A stretch of 22,763 bases of DNA from Ruminiclostridium sp. (GCA_017550775.1 JAFZOA010000575.1:1-22763); one strand, 5' to 3'; counted from the first letter of the stretch, positions 7,302 to 15,227 are shown. Translations and numbers: made by a program. The notes: generated from the letters alone by a model not told the origin.

Positions 7302-8376
7302 CGACCGTTTCAAAGGAGTAATGCTCGGACTTGCGATAGGCGACGCGTTCGGCTATCCGATCGAGCTTATGGACTATGACGCGATCTGTGAGAGATTTGA
7401 AAAGAAGGGCTGTCTCGACCTTGCGGTGAGCAAGAGAACGGGAACGGCGCTGTTTACCGACGATACCCAGCTTTCGCTGTTCACCGCGGACGGACTTCTC
7501 TGGGCGCACAGCGCCGGTGCGGACGACGGACAGGTGAACTATGAGGACTACATCTTCCTCGCCTACCAGGTATGGCTTTACACCCAGACCAAGACTGTCG
7601 CGGGCAAGGAATACGCATGGCTGTTTGACCCGGCACAGAACGCGTACAAGCTGAGACTGCTCAAGGCGAAGGGGCTCTACAAGAAGCGCACCGCCGATAC
7701 CAAGAACATCGACGCGCTCCTCAAGATCAAGAACATGGCTTACGGTACCCCCGAACGCCGCCTCAACGACAACAAGGACAACGGCGCGGTAAAGCGCTCG
7801 GCTCCTATCGGTCTGTACTTCTACAAGGACACCAGAAAGGCGTTCGACATGGGCTGCAGAGCCGCGGCTATCACACACGGCGACCCGGTGGGCTACATAT
7901 CCGCCGGCTGCTACTCGGCTATCATCGCCGAGATCGTGAACGGCGCGGAGATAGAGGATGCGGTCAAGACAGTAATAAAGCTGCTCGACAGCGTCGCGGA
8001 CGGCGAAGTCCTCAAAAAGACGCTCCAGTATTCCCTCGACCTGCTCGACAACGAGGACGTTGACCCCATGTCGGCGGTAAAGAAGATGGGCTACGGCTTT
8101 GAGGCTTACGAGGCGCTCGCGATATCGGTCTACTGCGCGGTGCTGCACTGTGACAGTCCCCGCCACGCGATACAGCTCGCGGCGAACCATGACGGCGCTT
8201 CCGACACCTGCGCGTCCATGACCGGAGCTATGCTCGGCGCGTACTTCGGGGTACAGGGCTTCCCCAAGAAGTGGGTGGAAAAGCTCCAGTACAGGAACCT
8301 AATCACCGCGATAGCAGACAAGCTGCTCAAAGTTGTGTATTCGTCCGAGGACGGATCGGAGGAAGAGGAAGAATAA
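7282..8376 (+). CDS. ADP-ribosylglycohydrolase (DraG/ARH) family protein with altered metal site
   Basis: A 364-residue, all-helical cytosolic protein. Family members remove ADP-ribose from proteins or hydrolyse related ADP-ribosyl compounds using two Mg ions. Visible landmarks: MLGLAIGDAFGYPIEL (14-29), the metal motif FTDDTQLSLF (58-67), NGAVKRSAPIGL (167-178), ITHGDPVGYISAGCYSAI (197-214) and the C-terminal ANHDGASDTCASMTGA (301-316). In active relatives the last motif reads N-x-x-G-D-x-D-S/T; here the first Asp is Ala306, while Asp308 and Thr309 remain, so one metal ligand seems lost. The C-terminus is a run of five Glu. AAAGGA precedes the ATG, which lies within the upstream membrane gene. 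This linkage suggests a shared function. Confidence 0.88.
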   Translation: MSEVYLDDRFKGVMLGLAIGDAFGYPIELMDYDAICERFEKKGCLDLAVSKRTGTALFTDDTQLSLFTADGLLWAHSAGADDGQVNYEDYIFLAYQVWLYTQTKTVAGKEYAWLFDPAQNAYKLRLLKAKGLYKKRTADTKNIDALLKIKNMAYGTPERRLNDNKDNGAVKRSAPIGLYFYKDTRKAFDMGCRAAAITHGDPVGYISAGCYSAIIAEIVNGAEIEDAVKTVIKLLDSVADGEVLKKTLQYSLDLLDNEDVDPMSAVKKMGYGFEAYEALAISVYCAVLHCDSPRHAIQLAANHDGASDTCASMTGAMLGAYFGVQGFPKKWVEKLQYRNLITAIADKLLKVVYSSEDGSEEEEE

Positions 8377-8437
8377 GACTTCCGTACTATATAATGTGTA
8401 TGAAATGATGATCCTTCGGGAAGGGAGCTGAGTATGT

Positions 8438-10597
8438 ATGACTTATACGATAGAATACTTGACAGAGAGGATCAAAGCAAGCGAGAAAGCGTACGATCTT
8501 AACAAGATCACTGCCGCGTATGAGCTTGCAAACGAGGCTCATGCAGGGATAAAGCGCAGCTCGGGCGAGCCGTATATCATTCACCCGATCGCTGTCGCGG
8601 ACATACTGCTCGACCTGTTCATGGACACCGACACTCTCTGCGCGGCTCTGCTGCATGACGTGGTGGAGGACACCGATGTGCCCCTCGAAACGATCCGCAA
8701 GAAGTTCGGCGAGGACGTCGCGAACCTCGTGGACGGAGTTACCAAGATCGGACAGATCCCCCTGAACACCACCAAAGAGGAACAGCAGGCAGAGAATATC
8801 CGAAAGATACTCATTGCCATGTCCAAGGATATCCGCGTCATCATCATAAAGCTTGCGGACCGGCTCCACAATATGCGCACGATAAAATTCCGTCCGCCGG
8901 AGAAGCAGCGCAAGAAGGCTCTGGAGACCATGAACTTCTACGCGCCTATCGCTCACCGGCTCGGTATGAGCGCGGTCAAGGAGGAAATGGAGGATATCTC
9001 CATCCGCATACTCGACCCCTTCGGCGCGCAGTCGATAGAGGAAATGCTCGACAAGCACAAGGAGCAGCGCGATACCTTCATCGACATCATAAAGTCCCGC
9101 ATCCGTGAGCGCATAAGCGATATCGACCCGCCGCCCACCATAGAAGGGCGCGTCAAGAGCGTTTACAGCATATATAAGAAAGTGTATGTGAACGGCAAGA
9201 ACTTCGACGAGATCTACGACATCTACGCGGTGCGCGTTATCGTGCAGACTGTCATAGAGTGCTACAACGTGCTCGGTATAATCCACGACATCTTCAAGCC
9301 TATTCCCTACCGCTTCAAGGACTATATCGCCACCCCGAAGCCCAACCGCTATCAGTCGCTCCATACTACGGTCATCGGCCGCGAGGGCATACCGTTCGAG
9401 GTGCAGATACGCACCTACGAGATGCACAACACCGCGCAGTACGGAATCGCCGCGCACTGGAAGTACAAGGCGGGGCTGTCCGGCAATGTCGCCGGAGAGA
9501 AGCGCTTTGACTGGATACGGCACATCCTCGAACAGCAGCAGGACTCCGACGATATCAACGAGCTCGCCGACGCTATCAAGGTCGATCTCGCGCCCGACGA
9601 CGTGTACGTCTTCACCCCCAAGGGCGACGTGATAACCCTCCCGGCGAACTCGACGATCATAGACTTCGCCTACGCTATACACACACAGATCGGCAACCAC
9701 ATGACCGGCGCGAAGGTGGGCGGACGGCAGATACGCTTCGACTACCGCCTCACCACCGGCGACATAGTCGAGATACAGACATCGGAAAATGCACGTCCCA
9801 ACCGTAACTGGCTTGAGATCGCAAAGACCTCGGAGGCGCGCGCGAAGATACGCTCATGGTTCAAGCGCGAATGCCGCGAAGAGAACATCACCGAGGGTAA
9901 AAACTCGATCGAGCTGGAGTTCCGCCGCAACAACATGATCCCCACCGAGGACTTCATTCAGGAGCTTGCCGAGATACAGCACTTCGACAACATCGAGGAT
10001 TTCTACGCGGCTATCGGCTACGGCGGAGTTATCCTGTCGAAGATAATGCAGCGCGCAAAGGATCTTTACAACTCGCGCAACGAAAACAAGCCGGCGGAAA
10101 GCAGCGAGGAGATACTCTCGCACAACTACTACAAGCGCCGCAAGGGCGGTGTCGTGGTCGAAGGCATCGACAACTGTCTCATAAAGTTCGCGAAATGCTG
10201 CAACCCGCTCCCCGGAGACGACATTATCGGCTTCATCACGCGCGGCTACGGAGTTTCCGTCCATAAGCGGGACTGTCTCAACGTTATAAACTCCCCCGAG
10301 ATAGACAAGGAACGCTGGATCAACGTCATGTGGGCGGGCGGCACAGAAAATGACAGCTACAACGCAACCATAGATATTATCGCCGAGGACAGGACAGCCC
10401 TTATCGCGGACATCACCTCGGTCATCGCGGCGAGCAGGCTTCCGATACGCCAGATCACCGCGCATCAGCTCAAAAACGGCAACGGCAACGTTATCGTCAC
10501 TGTAGAGGTAGCGAGCCTCGAACAGCTCAACGCCATGATCGGACGTATCTGCAAGGTGCAGGGTGTCATAACCGCAGAAAGAACCGGTATTGTATGA
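8438..10597 (+). CDS. rel: Bifunctional (p)ppGpp synthetase/hydrolase (Rel)
   Basis: A 719-residue stringent-response enzyme with the full long-Rel layout. The N-terminal HD hydrolase domain has IIHPIAVADILLDLF and LLHDVVEDTD (His73, Asp74, Glu77, Asp78). The synthetase domain has VYSIYKKV, DIYAVRVIV, the RFKD signature of bifunctional enzymes and TPKPNRYQSLHTTVIG. A TGS domain (DVYVFTPKGDVITLPANSTI, about 387-446) and a Cys-containing zinc-finger-like stretch (KFAKCCNPLPGDDIIGFITR) follow, and an ACT domain closes the protein. Both active sites look intact, so it should make and degrade the alarmone. GGGAAGGGAGCTGAG precedes the ATG. A TATAAT lies at 8390-8395 without a good -35; transcription may also come from upstream genes. 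Confidence 0.97.
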   Translation: MTYTIEYLTERIKASEKAYDLNKITAAYELANEAHAGIKRSSGEPYIIHPIAVADILLDLFMDTDTLCAALLHDVVEDTDVPLETIRKKFGEDVANLVDGVTKIGQIPLNTTKEEQQAENIRKILIAMSKDIRVIIIKLADRLHNMRTIKFRPPEKQRKKALETMNFYAPIAHRLGMSAVKEEMEDISIRILDPFGAQSIEEMLDKHKEQRDTFIDIIKSRIRERISDIDPPPTIEGRVKSVYSIYKKVYVNGKNFDEIYDIYAVRVIVQTVIECYNVLGIIHDIFKPIPYRFKDYIATPKPNRYQSLHTTVIGREGIPFEVQIRTYEMHNTAQYGIAAHWKYKAGLSGNVAGEKRFDWIRHILEQQQDSDDINELADAIKVDLAPDDVYVFTPKGDVITLPANSTIIDFAYAIHTQIGNHMTGAKVGGRQIRFDYRLTTGDIVEIQTSENARPNRNWLEIAKTSEARAKIRSWFKRECREENITEGKNSIELEFRRNNMIPTEDFIQELAEIQHFDNIEDFYAAIGYGGVILSKIMQRAKDLYNSRNENKPAESSEEILSHNYYKRRKGGVVVEGIDNCLIKFAKCCNPLPGDDIIGFITRGYGVSVHKRDCLNVINSPEIDKERWINVMWAGGTENDSYNATIDIIAEDRTALIADITSVIAASRLPIRQITAHQLKNGNGNVIVTVEVASLEQLNAMIGRICKVQGVITAERTGIV

Positions 10598-10615
10598 CCG
10601 AAGCAGGAGGTTAAA

Positions 10616-10987
10616 ATGAATTTACAGGAATCCGGAGAGATGTATCTTGAAACTATCCTCGTACTCTCCAAGAAGAAAAACGCTGTCCGCTCGATAGATA
10701 TCTGCGAGGAAATGGGATTCTCCAAGCCGAGCATCAGCCGTGCGATACACCTCCTTGAAGACGGCGGTTATCTTGAGATCGACAACAGCGGCTTTATCAC
10801 ACTTACCGATGTCGGGCGCGAGATCGCGGAGAAGATCTATGAGCGGCATACTGTGCTCACCGAGCTTTTCATGGCTCTCGGTGTGGACGAGGAAACTGCC
10901 TCGGAGGACGCGTGCCGCATAGAGCACGTCATCAGCGACAAGACCTTCAAGGCTATAAAAAAGCACAAGAAAAAGTACAGTATGTAA
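10616..10987 (+). CDS. DtxR/MntR-family metal-dependent transcriptional regulator
   Basis: A 123-residue repressor-like protein with an N-terminal winged helix (SIDICEEMGFSKPSISRAIH, 26-45) and a helical metal/dimerisation domain, without the C-terminal SH3-like domain of DtxR. The metal site can be read directly: E-M-Y-L near residue 9, H78, and EDACRIEHVIS (97-107) giving C100, E103 and H104. Met-Cys-Glu-His is the primary site of iron sensors DtxR/IdeR, whereas manganese sensor MntR has Asp and Glu in place of Met and Cys. Ancillary-site residues look incomplete. The gene follows rel by 18 bp with AGGAGG before the ATG. Targets may include the metal-uptake genes in this window, which is an inference. 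Confidence 0.9.
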   Translation: MNLQESGEMYLETILVLSKKKNAVRSIDICEEMGFSKPSISRAIHLLEDGGYLEIDNSGFITLTDVGREIAEKIYERHTVLTELFMALGVDEETASEDACRIEHVISDKTFKAIKKHKKKYSM

Positions 10988-11019
10988 AGGCAGAATGTCT
11001 TTACGAAAGGAAGAAATAA

Positions 11020-11898
11020 ATGGAGAAAAAAACAAGAGTGGACGGGATCTCGCTCGCCATTGTCATACTGAACATCGCTATCGTAGCGGTGCTTATAACG
11101 CTCGTGACGCTTATATATCTGTATATGACCGGCAAGCTCGAACCGACCGATGTTGCGAATATGGAGCAGTCGGACAAGGATACCGCCACACTCGTGACCA
11201 CGGTTCTCACCACCGATACGGTCGAGACCACGACCGAGCCGGAAGAAATGACCACATCGGAGGAAGAGACCACCGAACCCGAAGAGACGGAAGAACCCGA
11301 GGAGGAGGTGCTGGAAGCGGTAGAGTCCGACGACTACGACGAGGACTTCTTCGCGAATGACTTCTTCATAGGCGACTCGATATACACCGGACTTGTGAAC
11401 TACGGCTATTTCAGCAGCTCGCAGGTGTTCGCGAAGATCGGTATGAACCCCGAGAGCGTGCTCAGCGACACTGATGAAAGCGGACTTACCGCAGTCGGAA
11501 AAGCCGAGGCTATGCAGCCCAAGCGCATCTACATTATGCTCGGCTCCAACGGTATCGCGTTCATGGGCAACACCCACATGGCGGAAAAGATGCGCGAGCT
11601 CGTTAAACAGCTCCAGGAAGCGTGTCCCGAAAGCTATGTCTATGTGGTTTCGATACCGCCGGTAACAAAGGAGCATGACTCCGCCGGTCAGGAGACCATG
11701 GTCATGGTCAACGGCTACAACAAGCTCCTGAAAGGTATGTGCGAGGAAGAGAGCATAGTTTACCTCGACCTGTGCAGCAAGCTTGAAGACGCGTCCGGCT
11801 ACTTCTCGGCGGATTACGCGGAGGCGGACGGTATGCACTTCTTGGGCTCCGCTTACAAGCACATGCTGAGCTTCTTCCAGAAGACGATACAGCTTTAA
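11020..11898 (+). CDS. Membrane-anchored SGNH/GDSL-type hydrolase
   Basis: A 292-residue protein with a short cytoplasmic N-terminus, one membrane helix (about 13-36), a Thr/Glu/Pro-rich linker (about 50-105) and an extracellular SGNH domain. The catalytic blocks are FFIGDSIYTG (block I, Ser120), IMLGSNGIAF (block III, Asn177) and ADGMHFLG (block V, Asp270 and His273), so the Ser-His-Asp triad is complete. Secreted members typically deacetylate or deacylate cell-wall or capsule polysaccharides; the substrate cannot be told here. The linker would hold the enzyme away from the membrane within the wall. GAAAGGAAG precedes the ATG, 32 bp after the regulator gene, consistent with one operon. Confidence 0.85.
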   Translation: MEKKTRVDGISLAIVILNIAIVAVLITLVTLIYLYMTGKLEPTDVANMEQSDKDTATLVTTVLTTDTVETTTEPEEMTTSEEETTEPEETEEPEEEVLEAVESDDYDEDFFANDFFIGDSIYTGLVNYGYFSSSQVFAKIGMNPESVLSDTDESGLTAVGKAEAMQPKRIYIMLGSNGIAFMGNTHMAEKMRELVKQLQEACPESYVYVVSIPPVTKEHDSAGQETMVMVNGYNKLLKGMCEEESIVYLDLCSKLEDASGYFSADYAEADGMHFLGSAYKHMLSFFQKTIQL

Positions 11899-11924
11899 CG
11901 ATAACCACCCCCGATCCAACGCGC

Positions 11925-11942
11925 CTCTCCCCTTCCGGAGAG
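11925..11942 (+). terminator. Small hairpin between SGNH hydrolase and DUF4358 genes
   Basis: CTCTCC and GGAGAG arms (6 bp) close a CCTTCC loop. No T-run follows, so it may be a processing or partial termination site. The same CTCTCCCC core recurs in hairpins at 15325-15348 and 21983-22008. Confidence 0.4.
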
Positions 11943-11986
11943 AGACAGTCAGATAAAACAATGTTCAAAAGAAAGGAAAACAAAAA

Positions 11987-12520
11987 ATGAAGAAAAAGAT
12001 CATCTGTGCGGCGCTTCTGACCGCACTGGTATGCGGTGCCGAGTCATGCGGAAACAACAGCACTCCCGCAAAGACCACTACCGCAGCTCCCGCAGCGACT
12101 ACTGCTGCTGTGACCGAGGCGGCAAAGTCCGACGCGAAAGCAGCCGACGTAACAAAGGCGATACTCGACGAGATCACTATCAACTCGGCGTTCGAGAAGA
12201 GCAAGGAATCCCTTGAGGATTACTTCGACGGGCTCGATATTTCCACCATTTCCGACTCGTCGTACTACATCTGCGCTTCCGGAGCGTACCCGGATGAGAT
12301 CGCGGTTTTCAAGTTCGACAGCGCGGACAGTGCAAAGAACGCCGTCGCGGCGGTAAACGACAGACTCGATTACCAGAAGACCACCTACAAGGACTATACA
12401 CCCGAGGAATACTACAAGCTTGAAGACGCTGTGGTTGAGCAGTCCGGCGAATGGCTGTACTACCTTGTCACAAGCGACAACACAAAGGCTAAGGAGATCG
12501 TAAACGGCTTTATCGGCTGA
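11987..12520 (+). CDS. DUF4358-like lipoprotein
   Basis: A 177-residue protein. The N-terminus (MKKKIICAALLTALVCGAES followed by Cys21) is a lipoprotein signal, although A-E-S-C is a poor lipobox. A Thr/Ala-rich linker (about 25-50) leads to a compact domain with YICASGAYPDEIAVFKFDSA, repeated Ala-Lys segments and GEWLYYLVTSDN, the layout I associate with DUF4358 proteins, whose function is unknown. It would sit on the outer face of the membrane and require Lgt. AAAGGA precedes the ATG. The next gene starts 12 bp after its stop. Confidence 0.75.
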   Translation: MKKKIICAALLTALVCGAESCGNNSTPAKTTTAAPAATTAAVTEAAKSDAKAADVTKAILDEITINSAFEKSKESLEDYFDGLDISTISDSSYYICASGAYPDEIAVFKFDSADSAKNAVAAVNDRLDYQKTTYKDYTPEEYYKLEDAVVEQSGEWLYYLVTSDNTKAKEIVNGFIG

Positions 12521-12531
12521 CGGAGGCGGAA

Positions 12532-12885
12532 ATGGCAGGAGAATGTCTTGTAATAGCGCTCATTCTGGGCGGTCTTAATATAGGATTTTTCCGTGCGCAC
12601 AGAAAGAACTGGGGACTTGCGGTGCTTCCGCTCGGATTTGTTCCTTTTGTGACGGGTGTAGTGCTATGGGTGCTCGATACCTTTTTCAATTGCGAGTATA
12701 CGTTCATACTGCCGATGATACTCATTGTAGTGTCGCTTTTCATCTCCTGCGTGTGGATAGGGATAGCCTGCTGGATCCTGATAAAGACGAAAAAGCTTCG
12801 CGTCTACTATCTGCTCGTGGCGATAGGGTTTGTATTCACATTGTCATTGATAATGCTGTTAAAGTTCTACTTCTCAATGATATGA
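12532..12885 (+). CDS. Small four-helix membrane protein of unknown function
   Basis: A 117-residue protein that is almost entirely hydrophobic, with four likely membrane helices (about 3-20, 27-48, 56-84 and 91-115) joined by short basic or polar turns (RAHRKN, KTKKLR). I recognise no family. GGAGGCGGAA directly precedes the ATG, only 12 bp after the DUF4358 gene, so it is very likely cotranscribed with that lipoprotein. Base composition is a little more AT-rich than in the genes before it. Confidence 0.7.
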   Translation: MAGECLVIALILGGLNIGFFRAHRKNWGLAVLPLGFVPFVTGVVLWVLDTFFNCEYTFILPMILIVVSLFISCVWIGIACWILIKTKKLRVYYLLVAIGFVFTLSLIMLLKFYFSMI

Positions 12886-12931
12886 AAAGTTTCCCCGATG
12901 TACAGGAGTATGCTGATACAGAAGTATTGAG

Positions 12932-12969
12932 CCATAGTATTTCTGATTTATCCGTCAGGAATACTATGG
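12932..12969. terminator. 15-bp inverted repeat ahead of the kinase promoter
   Basis: CCATAGTATTTCTGA (12932-12946) pairs with TCAGGAATACTATGG (12955-12969) apart from one G-U position, around an 8-base loop. The downstream sequence TATTTCTGTTCTATT is T-rich, so it plausibly terminates the preceding operon. It ends 13 bp before the next promoter. Confidence 0.65.
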
Positions 12970-12982
12970 TATTTCTGTTCTA

Positions 12983-13011
12983 TTGACACCACATGAGCAG
13001 TATTGTATAAT
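12983..13011 (+). promoter_or_regulatory. Consensus sigma-A promoter for the P-loop kinase gene
   Basis: TTGACA (12983-12988) and TATAAT (13006-13011) are both perfect with a 17-bp spacer. Transcription should begin near 13018, giving a short leader of about 24 bases. Confidence 0.9.
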
Positions 13012-13041
13012 ACAATTGACCGGAATATACAGGAGAAGACA

Positions 13042-13575
13042 ATGAAAATAATAGCAATAGGAGCCGTTACAGCAGGCGGAAAAACAACAGTCGTAAACGC
13101 GATAAAGAACAGACTTCCAAAAACAACATCGCTTCATTTTGATGACTATTCATTTGAAGGAGAACCCGATGATTTTACCGAATGGGTCTCAAAACATGAG
13201 GAATTCTATGACGCATGGGACTTATCGCCGTTAAAAGCAGATGTTGAAAGGATCATCAACAGTGGAGAGTATGATTATCTGCTGCTGGATTATCCGTTTG
13301 CATATCGGAATAAAATGATGAAGGATTATCTGGACTGCTGTATATTCATTGATACGCCGTTAGACATCGCAATGGCCCGAAGAGTACTCAGAGACATGAA
13401 AGAGTCTTCTGCGGATGATATCCGTAACGAAATGAATACATATCTGAACCATACAAGAATTTGTTATGTCCAGATGCTTACAGATGTTTTACCGGATTCC
13501 GATCATGTGATCGACGGAGCAAAGGATATTGAGGAAATTATTGATGATGCTGTGAAAATCATTCTGAACTGCTGA
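13042..13575 (+). CDS. P-loop kinase, uridine-kinase-like
   Basis: A 177-residue cytosolic protein. The start at 13042 has AGGAGA upstream; the frame opens at 13003 but that segment overlaps the promoter. The N-terminal MKIIAIGAVTAGGKTT carries a Walker A motif (A8-V-T-A-G-G-K-T), followed by SLHFDDYSF (30-38), which resembles the substrate-binding DDxY region of uridine kinases and related small-molecule kinases. YLLLDYPFAYRN (79-90) is the likely Walker B strand, and MARRVLRDM (111-119) a lid-like Arg-rich helix. The substrate is unknown. Codons are markedly more A/T-rich than in neighbours, and the gene stands alone between hairpins with its own promoter, which suggests recent acquisition. 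Confidence 0.8.
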   Translation: MKIIAIGAVTAGGKTTVVNAIKNRLPKTTSLHFDDYSFEGEPDDFTEWVSKHEEFYDAWDLSPLKADVERIINSGEYDYLLLDYPFAYRNKMMKDYLDCCIFIDTPLDIAMARRVLRDMKESSADDIRNEMNTYLNHTRICYVQMLTDVLPDSDHVIDGAKDIEEIIDDAVKIILNC

Positions 13576-13613
13576 TATTCCGACCTTTCCCGGTAACCGG
13601 ATAAGAATACGAT

Positions 13614-13643
13614 GCCCCGGAGCGTTCTGAAACACTTCGGGGC
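13614..13643. terminator. Hairpin between convergent kinase and permease genes
   Basis: GCCCCGGAG and CTTCGGGGC form a 9-bp stem with one G-U pair around a 12-base loop. Neither side has a strong T-run, but its position between convergent genes suggests a shared terminator. Confidence 0.5.
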
Positions 13644-13690
13644 GAAATTTATGTCAGGGCATCTGTTTATAAAGCACCGGGTAATTATCG

Positions 13691-14506
13691 TCATCTTTCC
13701 TTGATCCGACCGAAAAGTGCGAACACGAGAAATACCGCGAGATTGAGCACAACTATCCCCGCGCCGGTGGGGATATCAATGAAGTACGAGCCTATAAGCC
13801 CAGCCGTGAAGCAGAACACCGAGATAACCGCAGAGCAGATCGTGACACTCCGGAAGCCTCTGCATACCCGCATAGAGGTCACCGACGGGAAGATCGTAAG
13901 ACTTGATATGAGCAGAGCGCCCATGAGCCTCATTCCCACAACTATCACCACCGCCGTCAGTACCGAGATGAACGTGTTGTATATCCCGGAGCGTATGCCT
14001 GTGGCGCTGGCGAAGCTCTCATCGAACGTGACGGCGAAAATGCGGTGATAAAGCAGTATGAACATTATCACGACCACAACAGAGCATATCACCGACAGCG
14101 CAACATCCTCCTCATTGAGGGCGAGAATACTTCCGAACATATAGCTGTTGATGTCGATCGAGACCTTGTTCAGAGCGAGCACTATCATACCTATCGCAAG
14201 CGCGCTGCTCGAAAGAATGGCGATAGCGCTGTCTCCGCCCATTCTCCCATTTCGTGTGATGTACAGCAGCAGAAAGGACGAGACGATAACTATCGGGATA
14301 GCAAATCCGAGCGGCGATATCCCCGCCGCCGCGGCTATCGCGAATGCGCCGTAGCCGACGTGAGAGAGCCCGTCCCCTATCATCGAGTAGCGTTTGAGCA
14401 CAAGGCTCGTACCGAGCAGCGCCGCACACAGCGACACGAGTATGCCGACTATGAGTGCGCGCTGCATGAACGGGTAGGCGAACAACGCCATAAGCTCATC
14501 TGCCAT
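13691..14506 (-). CDS. znuB: Zinc/manganese-type ABC transporter permease
   Basis: A 271-residue protein with about eight membrane helices. It matches the ABC-3 permease family that imports Zn, Mn or Fe: MADELMALFAYPFMQRALIV at the start, LLGTSLVLKRYSMIGDGLSH (residues 29-48), a central AIAILSSSALAIGMIVLALN and a C-terminal SYFIDIPTGAGIVVLNLAVF. The start at 14506 is chosen because family members begin almost exactly at this motif; the frame is open further upstream within the ATPase gene. It overlaps the ATPase gene by 11 bp. Zinc is favoured by the Cys/His-rich partners in the window, but manganese or iron cannot be excluded. Confidence 0.92.
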   Translation of the reverse strand: MADELMALFAYPFMQRALIVGILVSLCAALLGTSLVLKRYSMIGDGLSHVGYGAFAIAAAAGISPLGFAIPIVIVSSFLLLYITRNGRMGGDSAIAILSSSALAIGMIVLALNKVSIDINSYMFGSILALNEEDVALSVICSVVVVIMFILLYHRIFAVTFDESFASATGIRSGIYNTFISVLTAVVIVVGMRLMGALLISSLTIFPSVTSMRVCRGFRSVTICSAVISVFCFTAGLIGSYFIDIPTGAGIVVLNLAVFLVFALFGRIKER

Positions 14507-15227
14507 GACTGAAACAGCCCCCTTCCCCATGAAAGCAGCCCTGTGACATAGCACGGAACAGGTCTGTTTTGATGTAGTCGTCGGACGTGCCGAAGTAGTA
14601 GTCGTTTCGCGACATATTGAGTATCTTGTTCCCGTAATGAACGGCGTTGTGGATATCGTGCGTCACCATTATGACCGTAACGCCGCTGTGGTTGAGACCG
14701 TGTATCACCTCGTACATCTCCGACGTTACAAGCGGGTCAAGCCCTGATACCGGCTCGTCCAGCAGCAGCAGTTTCTCCGTCGCACACAGCGCCCGCGCGA
14801 GCAGCACCCGCTGCTGCTGACCTCCGGAGAGTCCGCGGTAGCTCTTGTGGATAAGGTTTTCTATCCTCATGCGTGAGATCTCACGCTTTGCGCGCTCCTT
14901 GTTCTCCTTTGTGTAGAACGGGAAGAACGAGTTGCGGTTAAGACAGCCGGAGAGCACCACCTCCCACACGGTCGCGGGGAAGTCCTTCTGCGCGGCGGTC
15001 TGCTGTGGCAGATACCCTATCTCCTTCGGTTTCACTCCGCCGAACTCGATGCTCCCGGAGCTGTACTTTTTCAGCCCGAGTATACCTTTGACAAGTGTGG
15101 ATTTGCCGGAGCCGTTCTCACCGACAATGCACAGGAAGTCGCCCTCGTCGATCTCGAAGGAGAGGTTCTCAAACGCGGGTATGCCCTCATATTTCATGCA
15201 CAGATCTCTGCATTCTATAAGCTTCAT
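14496..15227 (-). CDS. znuC: Zinc/manganese-type ABC transporter ATPase with Cys/His tail
   Basis: A 243-residue ATPase that powers the adjacent permease. All motifs are present: Walker A GENGSGKST (36-44), Q-loop LPQQ (73-76), signature LSGGQ (133-137), Walker B LLLLDEP (153-159) and the H-loop MVTHD (His190). The start is uncertain: ATG at 15227 follows GTGAGTGAG, while an in-frame GTG lies at 15239. The protein ends in a tail with Cys231, His233, Cys238 and His241 (C-F-H-G-E-G-G-C-F-S-H-G-R), which could bind metal and is not part of the core fold. A consensus promoter lies upstream. No binding protein is encoded next to it; a candidate starts at 22484. Confidence 0.93.
   Translation of the reverse strand: MKLIECRDLCMKYEGIPAFENLSFEIDEGDFLCIVGENGSGKSTLVKGILGLKKYSSGSIEFGGVKPKEIGYLPQQTAAQKDFPATVWEVVLSGCLNRNSFFPFYTKENKERAKREISRMRIENLIHKSYRGLSGGQQQRVLLARALCATEKLLLLDEPVSGLDPLVTSEMYEVIHGLNHSGVTVIMVTHDIHNAVHYGNKILNMSRNDYYFGTSDDYIKTDLFRAMSQGCFHGEGGCFSHGR

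Noticed and set aside
8390..8395. TATAAT directly upstream of rel
   Set aside because: No acceptable -35 lies 16-18 bp upstream (GGAAGA), so I do not list it as a promoter.
8387..9700. Long open frame on the minus strand opposite rel
   Set aside because: Its translation is Val/Leu/Arg/Asp-rich without family motifs and it lies exactly opposite the conserved Rel domains; a by-product of GC-rich codons.
10837..11961. Minus-strand frame opposite the regulator and SGNH hydrolase genes
   Set aside because: The His/Arg/Val-rich translation mirrors the plus-strand genes, whose catalytic motifs are complete.
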